Source: Sulfopaludibacter sp035551455
GTDB taxonomy: Bacteria; Acidobacteriota; Terriglobia; Bryobacterales; Bryobacteraceae
Direction of reading: 5' to 3'
Length of the DNA: 64,000 bases
NCBI GenBank assembly: GCA_035551455.1
Contig: DASZMZ010000142.1
Span: forward strand, 1-64,000
Position 1 is the stretch's first letter, and every line of letters begins with the position of its first letter. The notes below the pieces were generated by a model. It saw only the letters and a list, made by a program, of their open reading frames with translations, did not search any database and was not told the DNA's origin. Positions 39,036 to 46,345 of this stretch are shown here, piece after piece. The translations under genes were made by a program, and so were the position numbers.

Positions 39036-39781
39036 AGCCAGTCCAGCCGCTCCGTCATCTGCGTGCCGCCCACCACGCGCACGAAAGCGTCCTCCAGCGA
39101 TTCGCCGCCGGCGCGCAATTCGTCCAGCGTGCCCGCGGTGACGATTCGGCCGTGATCGATAATGGCCACCTGATCGCACAGCCGCTCCACCACTTCCAGC
39201 ACGTGCGTGGTCAGGAAAATCGTAGCGCCGTGCGCCACCTGGTCGTTCAGAATGTCCTTCATCAGGCGCGCGCCCACCGCGTCCACGCCCTCGAACGGCT
39301 CGTCCATCAGGAATAACTCGGGATGGTGGATCAGCGACGCGGCCATGGCGACGCGCTTGCGCATGCCTTTGGAGTACTCGCCGATAATCTTGCGATCGTT
39401 CTCCAGTTGGAAAAGCTCCAGCAGGTCGCGTCCACGCGCGGCGCTGGTGGCCCGATCGAGCCCGTACATCCGGCCCACGAATTCCAGATACTCCGCGCCC
39501 GTGAGCCGGTCAAAGAGCAGCGATTCGTCAGGCACCAGGCCGATGTGCCGCTTGATCTCCAGTTCCTGCGCCGGCAGCATCATGCCCAGAATTTCGATGG
39601 TGCCGCTATCGGCCGGAATCAAGCCGGTCAACATGCGGATGGTGGTGGATTTGCCCGCGCCGTTCGGTCCCAGAAAGCCGAAGAACGAGCCGCGCGGAAT
39701 CTCCAGATTCACGCCGTCCACCGCGGGCTTTGAACCGTACGACTTCCTGAGTTCGCGGACCAGAATCGCGGGCGATGACAT
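39032..39781 (-). CDS. ABC transporter ATP-binding protein
   Basis: A 249-residue ATPase: Walker A GFLGPNGAGKSTTIRML, Q-loop-like HIGLVPDESLLFDRL, signature EYSKGMRKRVAMAASLI (KGMRK variant of LSGGQ), Walker B LFLMDEPFEGVDAVG and H-loop TIFLTTHVLEVV. The type is CcmA/DrrA-like (ABC-2). It overlaps the upstream methyltransferase by one base (TAATG) and the downstream permease by ATGA, so the three are co-translated. Confidence 0.92.
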   Translation of the reverse strand: MSSPAILVRELRKSYGSKPAVDGVNLEIPRGSFFGFLGPNGAGKSTTIRMLTGLIPADSGTIEILGMMLPAQELEIKRHIGLVPDESLLFDRLTGAEYLEFVGRMYGLDRATSAARGRDLLELFQLENDRKIIGEYSKGMRKRVAMAASLIHHPELFLMDEPFEGVDAVGARLMKDILNDQVAHGATIFLTTHVLEVVERLCDQVAIIDHGRIVTAGTLDELRAGGESLEDAFVRVVGGTQMTERLDWL

Positions 39782-40440
39782 TAGTTTTTTCGAAAGATCA
39801 GAATGTGCTGCCGGGGCAGATTCTCTTTCACCTGATCCAGGCGGTACCCTTCCGGCTCCAGTTCGGCCTTGACTTGCTCCACAGTCATTTTATGCTCAGG
39901 CCGTATGGGCACCGTTGGGTCCTCGCCGCGATATTCCAGCAGCACCAGGCGGCCGTCCGGCTTCAACGCCTCGCGAATGTGGCGCAGCATCTTCTGCGGT
40001 TCGGAAAACTCGTGGTACACATCCACCAGCAGCACCAGGTCCACGCTGGCCGCCGGAAGCTTTGGATCGTCGATCTGCCCGAGGACCGGCTCCACATTGG
40101 CCACCTTCTGCTTCTTCAGGTTTTCACCGAGGAGTTCCAGCATGCGCTGTTGAATGTCCACGGCGAAGACCTTGCCGGAAGGCCCCACCAGACGCGCCAT
40201 CCGGAGCGTCATGTAGCCCGACCCGGCGCCGATATCGGCCACCGAGCTGCCCTTGGCGATGCCGATGGCCTTCAGCGCTTCGTCGGGCCGTTCTTCACTT
40301 TCCCGCTCGGGCCGCGTCAGCCAGTCGGCGCCGCCCGCCCCCATCACTCCGGCGTACTTGCGGCCGGTAATGGGATGAACGCCTTGCGCCCATGTGGAGG
40401 AGGCAAGCAGAAACAGGAGGGCGCAAAGGCTGCGTCGCAT
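39781..40440 (-). CDS. Exported class I SAM-dependent methyltransferase-like protein
   Basis: A 219-residue protein: signal peptide (LCALLFLLASSTWA), then a class I methyltransferase fold with motif I SVADIGAGSGYMTLRMARL, GKVFAVDIQQRMLELLGE, VDLVLLVDVYHEFSEPQKML and GRLVLLEYRGEDPTV. Methyltransferases of this kind with an export signal are common in acidobacteria and planctomycetes, yet SAM is a cytoplasmic cofactor, so the biochemistry is unclear. It starts seven bases after the stop of the M49-like gene and overlaps the ABC ATPase gene by one base. Confidence 0.85.
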   Translation of the reverse strand: MRRSLCALLFLLASSTWAQGVHPITGRKYAGVMGAGGADWLTRPERESEERPDEALKAIGIAKGSSVADIGAGSGYMTLRMARLVGPSGKVFAVDIQQRMLELLGENLKKQKVANVEPVLGQIDDPKLPAASVDLVLLVDVYHEFSEPQKMLRHIREALKPDGRLVLLEYRGEDPTVPIRPEHKMTVEQVKAELEPEGYRLDQVKENLPRQHILIFRKN

Positions 40441-40447
40441 GGTCTAC

Positions 40448-42091
40448 CTACTTTGCCTCATTGGTGGGATCGATGTCGACCGGAATATCCTTCAGGCGAT
40501 CGAGCGCGCGCTGCATCGGAGGGCGGATGACGCCCAGCGTATCGAGCATCTTCTTGGCCGCGCCGTAGTCGCCCTGCGCTTCGAGGGTGAGCAGATCGTG
40601 CGTCAGGTCGCGGACCGCGCCTTTGATCTTGGTGAAGTCCACCGTGAACGTGCCGTCCGGATGGGCCACGAAGCCGCCCTTATCGGTGAGGTAATTGAAC
40701 TGCAGCGCCATGCCCTTGCCGTGCGCTTCGGTGAGTCCAAAGCGCATGGAGCGGAAGGCCGAGGCCAGGAAGGTGGTGTACAGTTGGTGCTCGGCCGCCG
40801 GCGGGTGCGCCAGACCATGGTCGAACAGGTACTGCAGCATGAACAGACCCGTGACATCGGCCTTGGCTTCTTCGATAGCGCTGTAGAGTTCCTTCATTTC
40901 CTGGCGCGGCGTGGTGGCGCGGCCGGATACCTGGATCTGGTGCGGACCGATGCCGTGGCTCAATTCGTGCGCCAGAATGTGCATGAAGAAGTAATCGAAG
41001 CTCAGGTCCTCTTTCGCCGGCCCGGCCAGAACGCGCGCGGCGATGGGCGTGAGATTCACGTTGAATTTGGCTTCCTGCACGTTCTTCAACATCACGCGCT
41101 TGCTGCCCTTCTGATTGACCACGCGTTCGTCGTTCGGCAGATTGAAGGCCGCCGTGCGGACGCCGTGCGCGCCATCGCCCGCCGCATAAACCTCATTCAC
41201 CACGCGAATGGGTGACGAGGAGCCCAGCTTGGGATTGCGATACTTCGGATCGATCGGCAGGTTGTTCTCCACCTCTTGCAGATGGTCGGAGAACATCTTC
41301 AGCCGGTCCGTCTCCTTGCTGTCGCGGATGGTGATGTAGGCTTCGAAACCTGCCTTGTAGCCGAATAGTTCGTCGTTATAGGTCTCGTAGGGACCAATGG
41401 TGATGTCGAGCGGAGCGTCCAGATCCATCCATGCCATATCGCTGGCGTAATAGTCGTTAGAGAGGAAGGCGTCGGCGCGGAGCGTGAGGTACTTCTTCAG
41501 AGAGGCGTTGTCGGTGAGCGCCGCGGCGTCGCGCAGCAATCCCGCGGCCTGCGCCAATTGGGAGGCATAAGCTTTGCTGTACGGCACTATCGAGAGGTGC
41601 TTCTGCGCATCGCGCCGGATCACGCTGAAAAAGCCCTCGGCCTGTTCGCGTTCGGCCGGCGAGAGTTTCTTGGCCCACGCCTCGAATTCCTCGCGCGTCA
41701 TATCTTCGGGATAGAAATTGGCGCCCAGCGGCTTGCGCTCCGGCACGCCGGGCAGGAATGCGGTGTGGCCGTCCAGGTCGCTCCACGGACCTTTATTCAG
41801 CCAGAAATAATGGGCACGCGCCTTGCCGAGAGGATCCGTGGCCTTCTCCAGCATGGCGTAGTGGGCGCGTCCGCCGCTCCACAGTTGATCCATGAACAGG
41901 TAGTTGAGAACGCGCGCCGATTCCACCAGTTTGGCGAGAGCCTTCTTGTCTCCCGGGGGAAGCGAAGACTCGTCGTACTTCAATTTCACGGGCGCGAAAC
42001 GCGCGATCATCTGTTGGAGTTGGGTAAGATCCGGCATAACGGCAGCGACGGCCACGAATGCAGTTGCGGCAAGCAACAAAAAGGGCTTCAT
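40448..42091 (-). CDS. M49-like (dipeptidyl-peptidase III-type) exported metallopeptidase
   Basis: A 547-residue protein with a signal peptide (PFLLLAATAFVAVAAVM). The zinc region reads MHILAHELSHGIGPHQI, then MKELYSAIEEAKADVTGLFM, which matches the two-part M49 active site (His-Glu...His, then EExxAD with the third ligand). Classic DPP III has HExxGH; here it is HELSH, one residue shorter. NHF-like blocks IGPYETYNDELFGYKAGFEA and RTAAFNLPNDERVVNQKGSK fit relatives annotated as Zn-dependent hydrolase/peptidase M49. It is the first gene of the operon with the exported methyltransferase and ABC transporter. Confidence 0.8.
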   Translation of the reverse strand: MKPFLLLAATAFVAVAAVMPDLTQLQQMIARFAPVKLKYDESSLPPGDKKALAKLVESARVLNYLFMDQLWSGGRAHYAMLEKATDPLGKARAHYFWLNKGPWSDLDGHTAFLPGVPERKPLGANFYPEDMTREEFEAWAKKLSPAEREQAEGFFSVIRRDAQKHLSIVPYSKAYASQLAQAAGLLRDAAALTDNASLKKYLTLRADAFLSNDYYASDMAWMDLDAPLDITIGPYETYNDELFGYKAGFEAYITIRDSKETDRLKMFSDHLQEVENNLPIDPKYRNPKLGSSSPIRVVNEVYAAGDGAHGVRTAAFNLPNDERVVNQKGSKRVMLKNVQEAKFNVNLTPIAARVLAGPAKEDLSFDYFFMHILAHELSHGIGPHQIQVSGRATTPRQEMKELYSAIEEAKADVTGLFMLQYLFDHGLAHPPAAEHQLYTTFLASAFRSMRFGLTEAHGKGMALQFNYLTDKGGFVAHPDGTFTVDFTKIKGAVRDLTHDLLTLEAQGDYGAAKKMLDTLGVIRPPMQRALDRLKDIPVDIDPTNEAK

Positions 42092-42143
42092 CGCTTTCTA
42101 TTCTAGCGAGCGATGAAGCCTTGATGGATCGGTAATCTGCGGA

Positions 42144-42432
42144 TTATGCCGCGGCGCGCTGCCGGAGCAGGTAGCCGCCCATCAGCGCGAGCATCGCATT
42201 GGACTGGAAGGGGGTGCTGTAGCCCACCGCGTGAATTTGTACGTTCGCGGGGCCGGGAAGTGCGGCGGGCAGGAGCGCCGGGAGTGTAATTCTGTAAGAC
42301 GAGCGTGACCGTGCCGGTGCCGGTGCAATCTGAGCTCTTGCCCACGAACTGATAGGTCGTGGTGGTGATTGGTATTGAAAACGCTTGTACAGCGACAAGC
42401 AGCGACTAACAGAAGAGGCTCGCGAAGCGCAT
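42144..42432 (-). pseudogene. Decayed PEP-CTERM-type exported protein gene
   Basis: On the minus strand an ATG at 42432 gives MRFASLFC, a TAG, then SLLVAVQAFSIPITTTTYQF, GKSSDCTGTGTVTLVLQNYTPGAP in frame with it. After that the sense continues in another frame as ALPGPANVQIHAVGYSTPF and QSNAMLALMGGYLLRQRAAA, ending at TAA 42144. The pieces make a signal peptide, an N-terminal beta domain and a C-terminal hydrophobic plus Arg tail like PEP-CTERM sorting signals (LALMGG...R). At least one nonsense codon, one frameshift and a central deletion are needed to explain it. Similar acidobacterial proteins are about 180-250 residues long. Confidence 0.6.
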
Positions 42433-42558
42433 TTTGTTACTGAACCATAAGAAGATCATCTCCAGGCTCCGGGGTGCAAGCACGCACATAATGATTGATT
42501 TCCCGCTGATTTCTAACGTTGGTGCGGTTGTTGCTCGACAAAGCATGGGTACACAACT

Positions 42559-43095
42559 ATGAAGACTGCTCTTAAGTTTCTTGTGCCCGCTGCCCTGGCG
42601 TCTGTAATCGCCTTGTACGCGTCGGTACGCACCGATTACGATCACAAAGCTGACTTCAGCAAATATCACACTTACTCCTGGATCGGCGTGAAGTCCGGCA
42701 ATCCGCTATGGCAAGACCGCATCACCAGCGCCGTAGACAGCGCCCTCTCCGCTAAAGGCTGGACCAAAGTAGCATCAGGCGGCGATGCCGCCGTTTCGGC
42801 TTTTGGCCACGTGACCGAGCAAGACACCCTGCAGACTTTTTACGACGGCTTCCCGGGTTGGGGCTGGCGCGCCGGCTGGTGGGGCATGGGCGGCATGGGA
42901 ACGGCGACCACGCAGGTAATTCCCGAACGCGTGGGCAACCTGACAGTCGACATCTTCGACGCGAATACCAAACAGCTAATCTTCCGCGGCGAGGCCAGTG
43001 ACGCCGTATCCGATCATCCGGAGAAGAACGAAAAGAAAATGGAAAAAGCCGTAGACGAAATGTTTAAGAAGTTCCCGCCCCAAAGCAAGGGCTAA
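42559..43095 (+). CDS. DUF4136 domain protein
   Basis: A 178-residue exported protein: a signal-like N-terminus (FLVPAALASVIALYASV), then DYDHKADFSKYHTYSWIGVK, the hallmark opening of DUF4136 (PF13590), RITSAVDSALSAKGWTKVAS, and GNLTVDIFDANTKQLIFRGE with a C-terminal MEKAVDEMFKKFPP. A Gly/Trp-rich insert (GFPGWGWRAGWWGMGGMG) is usual in acidobacterial members. The family is envelope-associated, often lipoproteins; this one lacks a clear lipobox. Function unknown. Confidence 0.85.
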   Translation: MKTALKFLVPAALASVIALYASVRTDYDHKADFSKYHTYSWIGVKSGNPLWQDRITSAVDSALSAKGWTKVASGGDAAVSAFGHVTEQDTLQTFYDGFPGWGWRAGWWGMGGMGTATTQVIPERVGNLTVDIFDANTKQLIFRGEASDAVSDHPEKNEKKMEKAVDEMFKKFPPQSKG

Positions 43096-43107
43096 CTTGG
43101 AAGAAGA

Positions 43108-43238
43108 AGACAGAAGACAGGAGTCAGAAGACAGGAGGCCGGTGCGCGCGGTCTTATTCTGTCTTCTAACTCCTTCCTCCTAGCAGAAGACAGGAGGCCG
43201 GTACGCTTGGTTTTTATTCTGACTCCTGTCTTCTGTCT
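43108..43238. repeat. Inverted and direct repeats between DUF4136 gene and aspS
   Basis: Perfect 22-base arms at 43108-43129 and 43217-43238 (core AGACAGAAGACAGGAGTC and its complement) flank a 19-base direct repeat CAGAAGACAGGAGGCCGGT at 43125-43143 and 43184-43202. The right arm encodes the end of AspS. GAAGACAGAAGACAG-type repeats are known as dispersed elements in acidobacteria. Confidence 0.75.
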
Positions 43239-45019
43239 CCTGGCTCCTTCTTCCGAATCGCGATTCCCAGTTCCTTCAACTGCTTCTCGGCCACCACCGA
43301 GGGGGCGTTGCACATCAGGTCGGTACCTCGCGCCGTTTTGGGGAAGGGAATTACGTCGCGAATCGAAGTCTCGCCCGCTAGAATCATCACCAGACGATCC
43401 AACCCGAGCGCGATGCCGCCGTGTGGCGGAGCACCGTACTCCAGCGCATCCAACAGATGACCGAAGCGGCGGCGAGCCTCGTCGTCCGCCATCCCGAGAG
43501 CCGCGAAGACCTTCGCCTGCACGTCCCGCCGGTGAATACGAATCGACCCCGACCCCAACTCCACGCCATTCAACACCAAGTCGTACGATTTGGCGCGGCA
43601 GCGTGCCGGGTCGCTCGTCAGCTTATCGAGATCCTCGTCGTGGACCGATGTGAAGGGATGGTGCGCCGCATTCCAGCGCTGATCTTCCTCGTCCCATTCG
43701 AACATCGGGAAGTCCACCACCCAGAGGAACTGGAAATTCTTCGGGTCCAGCAGCTTGTGCCGGTCATTGAACTTCTGGGCACAGTACAGCCGCAACTGGC
43801 CGCAGGCCTGATACGTGGTGTAGTCGGGCAGATGACCCTTCGGAGCGCCGCCCCACGTGGCCAGCACCAGCAGGTCGTTTTCGCCCGCGCCGCACCGTTC
43901 GCGGACCTCCGCCATCTTTTGGGGATGGTCCCGCTCCAGCCGTTTCGGGTCGTCGTACACGCGCAGTCCGCGCTCCTGGCCGAAGGCTTTCAGCTCGTCG
44001 CGTTCCTTGCGGCTGATGGCGCCGGTGCCGGGAATATGGATCGCCACCAGGGGCAGCCCGTTGTTCGCCAACTCCGGAATCAGGTCGCCCACCGGATGCA
44101 TCGGCGGTACACGCAGATCGGGCTTATCGATGCCGTAGCTCTGCATCGCCTGCGCATACGTCAGGCGCGGGAACTTGGCAGGCACCGTATAGCCCGCCAC
44201 TTCGCACACCTTCTGCACCAGCGGCTCGATCACCGCGAAGATGGTCTCCTGCTGCGGAAACGACATCTCCAGATCGATCTGCGTGAACTCGGGCTGACGG
44301 TCGGCGCGCAGGTCCTCATCGCGGAAGCAGCGCACAATCTGGAAATACTTGTCAAAGCCGCTCACCATCAGCAGTTGCTTGAACACCTGCGGCGATTGAG
44401 GCAGGGCGTAGAAACTGCCCGGCTGTACGCGGCTCGGCACCAGATAGTCGCGCGCGCCTTCCGGCGTGGAACTCGTCATGAACGGCGTTTCGATTTCGAG
44501 GAAGCCCTGGCTGTACAGGCACTCGCGCACCGCAAAGGTGATCTTCGAGCGCAGCATGATATTCCGCTGCATGTGCGGACGCCGCAAGTCCACGTAGCGG
44601 TACTTCAGGCGCACGTCCTCGCTCACGTCCACTTCCTCTTCCATGGGGAATGGCGGGGTGCGCGATTCGTTCAGGATCCAGAGCTTGTTGACCACCACTT
44701 CCACTTCGCCGGTGGCCAGATTGGGATTGACGGTCTCCGGCGTCCGCCGCGCCACCACGCCCTCGGCGCCGATCACGTATTCCGAACGGACCAGCGCGGC
44801 GCGGTCGTGAATGGCGGCTTCCTGGTCTTCGCGGAATACCAGTTGCGTCACGCCGTCGCGGTCGCGCAGGTGCAGAAAGATCACGCCGCCCAAATCGCGG
44901 CGGCGATGCACCCATCCCATCAGGAGGACCGTTTTTCCTTCGTCGGCGGCGCGCAGTTGGCCGCAGCTATGAGTGCGGCGAAGGTCGCCTAGAAAATCCA
45001 GTGCAACAGAGGTTTCCAT
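43214..45019 (-). CDS. aspS: Aspartate--tRNA ligase
   Basis: A 601-residue bacterial-type AspRS: OB-fold (LMGWVHRRRDLGGVIFLHLR), class II core (FLEIETPFMTSSTPEGARDY, PQSPQVFKQLLMVSGFDKYF, IVRCFRDEDLRADRQPEFTQ), the GAD insertion domain (FPRLTYAQAMQSYGIDKPDL) and motif 3 (GGIALGLDRLVMILAG, RDVIPFPKTARGTDLMCNAP). It charges tRNA-Asp, possibly also tRNA-Asn. The last twelve residues (KKEPGDRRQESE) are encoded by an intergenic repeat arm and are not part of the family. It follows hisS on the same strand after 18 bases. Confidence 0.96.
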   Translation of the reverse strand: METSVALDFLGDLRRTHSCGQLRAADEGKTVLLMGWVHRRRDLGGVIFLHLRDRDGVTQLVFREDQEAAIHDRAALVRSEYVIGAEGVVARRTPETVNPNLATGEVEVVVNKLWILNESRTPPFPMEEEVDVSEDVRLKYRYVDLRRPHMQRNIMLRSKITFAVRECLYSQGFLEIETPFMTSSTPEGARDYLVPSRVQPGSFYALPQSPQVFKQLLMVSGFDKYFQIVRCFRDEDLRADRQPEFTQIDLEMSFPQQETIFAVIEPLVQKVCEVAGYTVPAKFPRLTYAQAMQSYGIDKPDLRVPPMHPVGDLIPELANNGLPLVAIHIPGTGAISRKERDELKAFGQERGLRVYDDPKRLERDHPQKMAEVRERCGAGENDLLVLATWGGAPKGHLPDYTTYQACGQLRLYCAQKFNDRHKLLDPKNFQFLWVVDFPMFEWDEEDQRWNAAHHPFTSVHDEDLDKLTSDPARCRAKSYDLVLNGVELGSGSIRIHRRDVQAKVFAALGMADDEARRRFGHLLDALEYGAPPHGGIALGLDRLVMILAGETSIRDVIPFPKTARGTDLMCNAPSVVAEKQLKELGIAIRKKEPGDRRQESE

Positions 45020-45037
45020 ATCGATTGTTTTCGTTTC

Positions 45038-46276
45038 CTACGCAGCGGCGAGCTTCGTAGCGATTTCTTCCTGGGTCAATTCCTGCTGCTCGCCCGTGGC
45101 CATTTCTTTGAGCGCGTAGCGGCCCGCCGTCATTTCATTCTCCCCCACGATCAGGGTGAAGCGCGCGCCCAGTTTGTTGGCCAGTTCCATGGCCCGTTTC
45201 AGTTTCGCTTCCACCAGTTCCACGGAATGGCCGGCGCGGCGAAAGTCGCGAGCCATTACGGCAGCGTGCCGCAGCGCCGCTTCGCCCAATGCGGCGATGA
45301 ACACTTCCAGCGCTTCCGGCTTCTGCCCATCTTCCACGCTCATCACCAGGCGGTCTTCCCCAATGGAAAATCCGATCCCCGGCGAATGCACCCTGGAGCC
45401 CAGCGATTCGGCCAGCCCGTCGTACCGCCCGCCGCCCAGTACCGAATTCTGCGCGCCCAGTGCGCCGTGCACCACCTCGAACGTGGTCCGCATGTAGTAG
45501 TCCAGCCCGCGCACCATACGCGGCTTCACCTCGTAGGCAATTCCGCGATCGTCCAGAAACTGCCTGACGGCCGCGAAATGCGTCCGGCAGGGCTCGCACA
45601 GCGAATCGGTGATGCTGGGCAGCTTGTCGATAATCGCCTGGTCGGCTTCCACTTTGCAATCCAGCACGCGCAGCGGATTGGTCTCCGCGCGCCTCTGGCA
45701 ATCGCCGCACATCTGCGATGCCACGCCCTTCAATTCCTCGCGCAGCCGCTCCACGAATTGCGGACGGCAGTTGTGATCGCCCACCGAATTCAGCAGCAGC
45801 TTGTAGCCGCTCAGTCCGGCCCGATCGAGAATCTCCAGCACCATCTCAATCACTTCCGCGTCCACCGCCGGCGATTCGCTGCCGATGGCCTCCGCGCCAA
45901 TCTGGAAGAACTGGCGGTACCGGCCCTTCTGCGGCCGTTCGCGGCGGAACATCGGACCCATGTAGTACAGCTTCTGCACGCCCGGACGCTGATCCAGCCG
46001 GTGCTCGATGTACGCGCGGATCACGCTCGCGGTGTTCTCCGGACGCAGTGTGAGCGACGTCTCGTCGCGGTCCGTGAACGTGTACATCTCCTTGGTGACG
46101 ATGTCGGTTTCGGCGCCCACGCCGCGCGCAAAAAGCTGCGTCTCCTCCAAAATCGGAGTGCGGATTTCGTGGTAGTTGTAGGCTCGGAAAACTGCGCGCG
46201 CCACCCCTTCCACACGGTTCCACACTGCGGTGGATGGAGGCAGTAAATCCCTGGTTCCTTTGACGGCTTTTATCAA
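45038..46276 (-). CDS. hisS: Histidine--tRNA ligase
   Basis: A class II synthetase of about 412 residues: AVKGTRDLLPPSTAVWNRV, EIRTPILEETQLFARGVGAE, SLTLRPENTASVIRAYIEHR (motif 2 region), FRRERPQKGRYRQFFQIGAE, motif VRGLDYYMRTTFEVV and VLGGGRYDGLAESLG, and an anticodon-binding domain at the end. It charges tRNA-His. I used the TTG at 46276, which gives the family N-terminus (M)IKAVKGTRD; a GTG at 46303 would add nine residues. Neither has a strong ribosome site. A run of four Cys (MCGDCQRR, CEPCR) sits in the insertion and could bind zinc. Confidence 0.95.
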   Translation of the reverse strand: MIKAVKGTRDLLPPSTAVWNRVEGVARAVFRAYNYHEIRTPILEETQLFARGVGAETDIVTKEMYTFTDRDETSLTLRPENTASVIRAYIEHRLDQRPGVQKLYYMGPMFRRERPQKGRYRQFFQIGAEAIGSESPAVDAEVIEMVLEILDRAGLSGYKLLLNSVGDHNCRPQFVERLREELKGVASQMCGDCQRRAETNPLRVLDCKVEADQAIIDKLPSITDSLCEPCRTHFAAVRQFLDDRGIAYEVKPRMVRGLDYYMRTTFEVVHGALGAQNSVLGGGRYDGLAESLGSRVHSPGIGFSIGEDRLVMSVEDGQKPEALEVFIAALGEAALRHAAVMARDFRRAGHSVELVEAKLKRAMELANKLGARFTLIVGENEMTAGRYALKEMATGEQQELTQEEIATKLAAA

Positions 46277-46345
46277 AATAGTTTGGAAATTCCATGCTAG
46301 CACAGCAGGTGGGGCGAGCCTCCAGCCGCGTTACAATCGTCATGT

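Noticed and set aside
43421..44992. 523-residue open frame on the plus strand
   Set aside because: Antisense of aspS.
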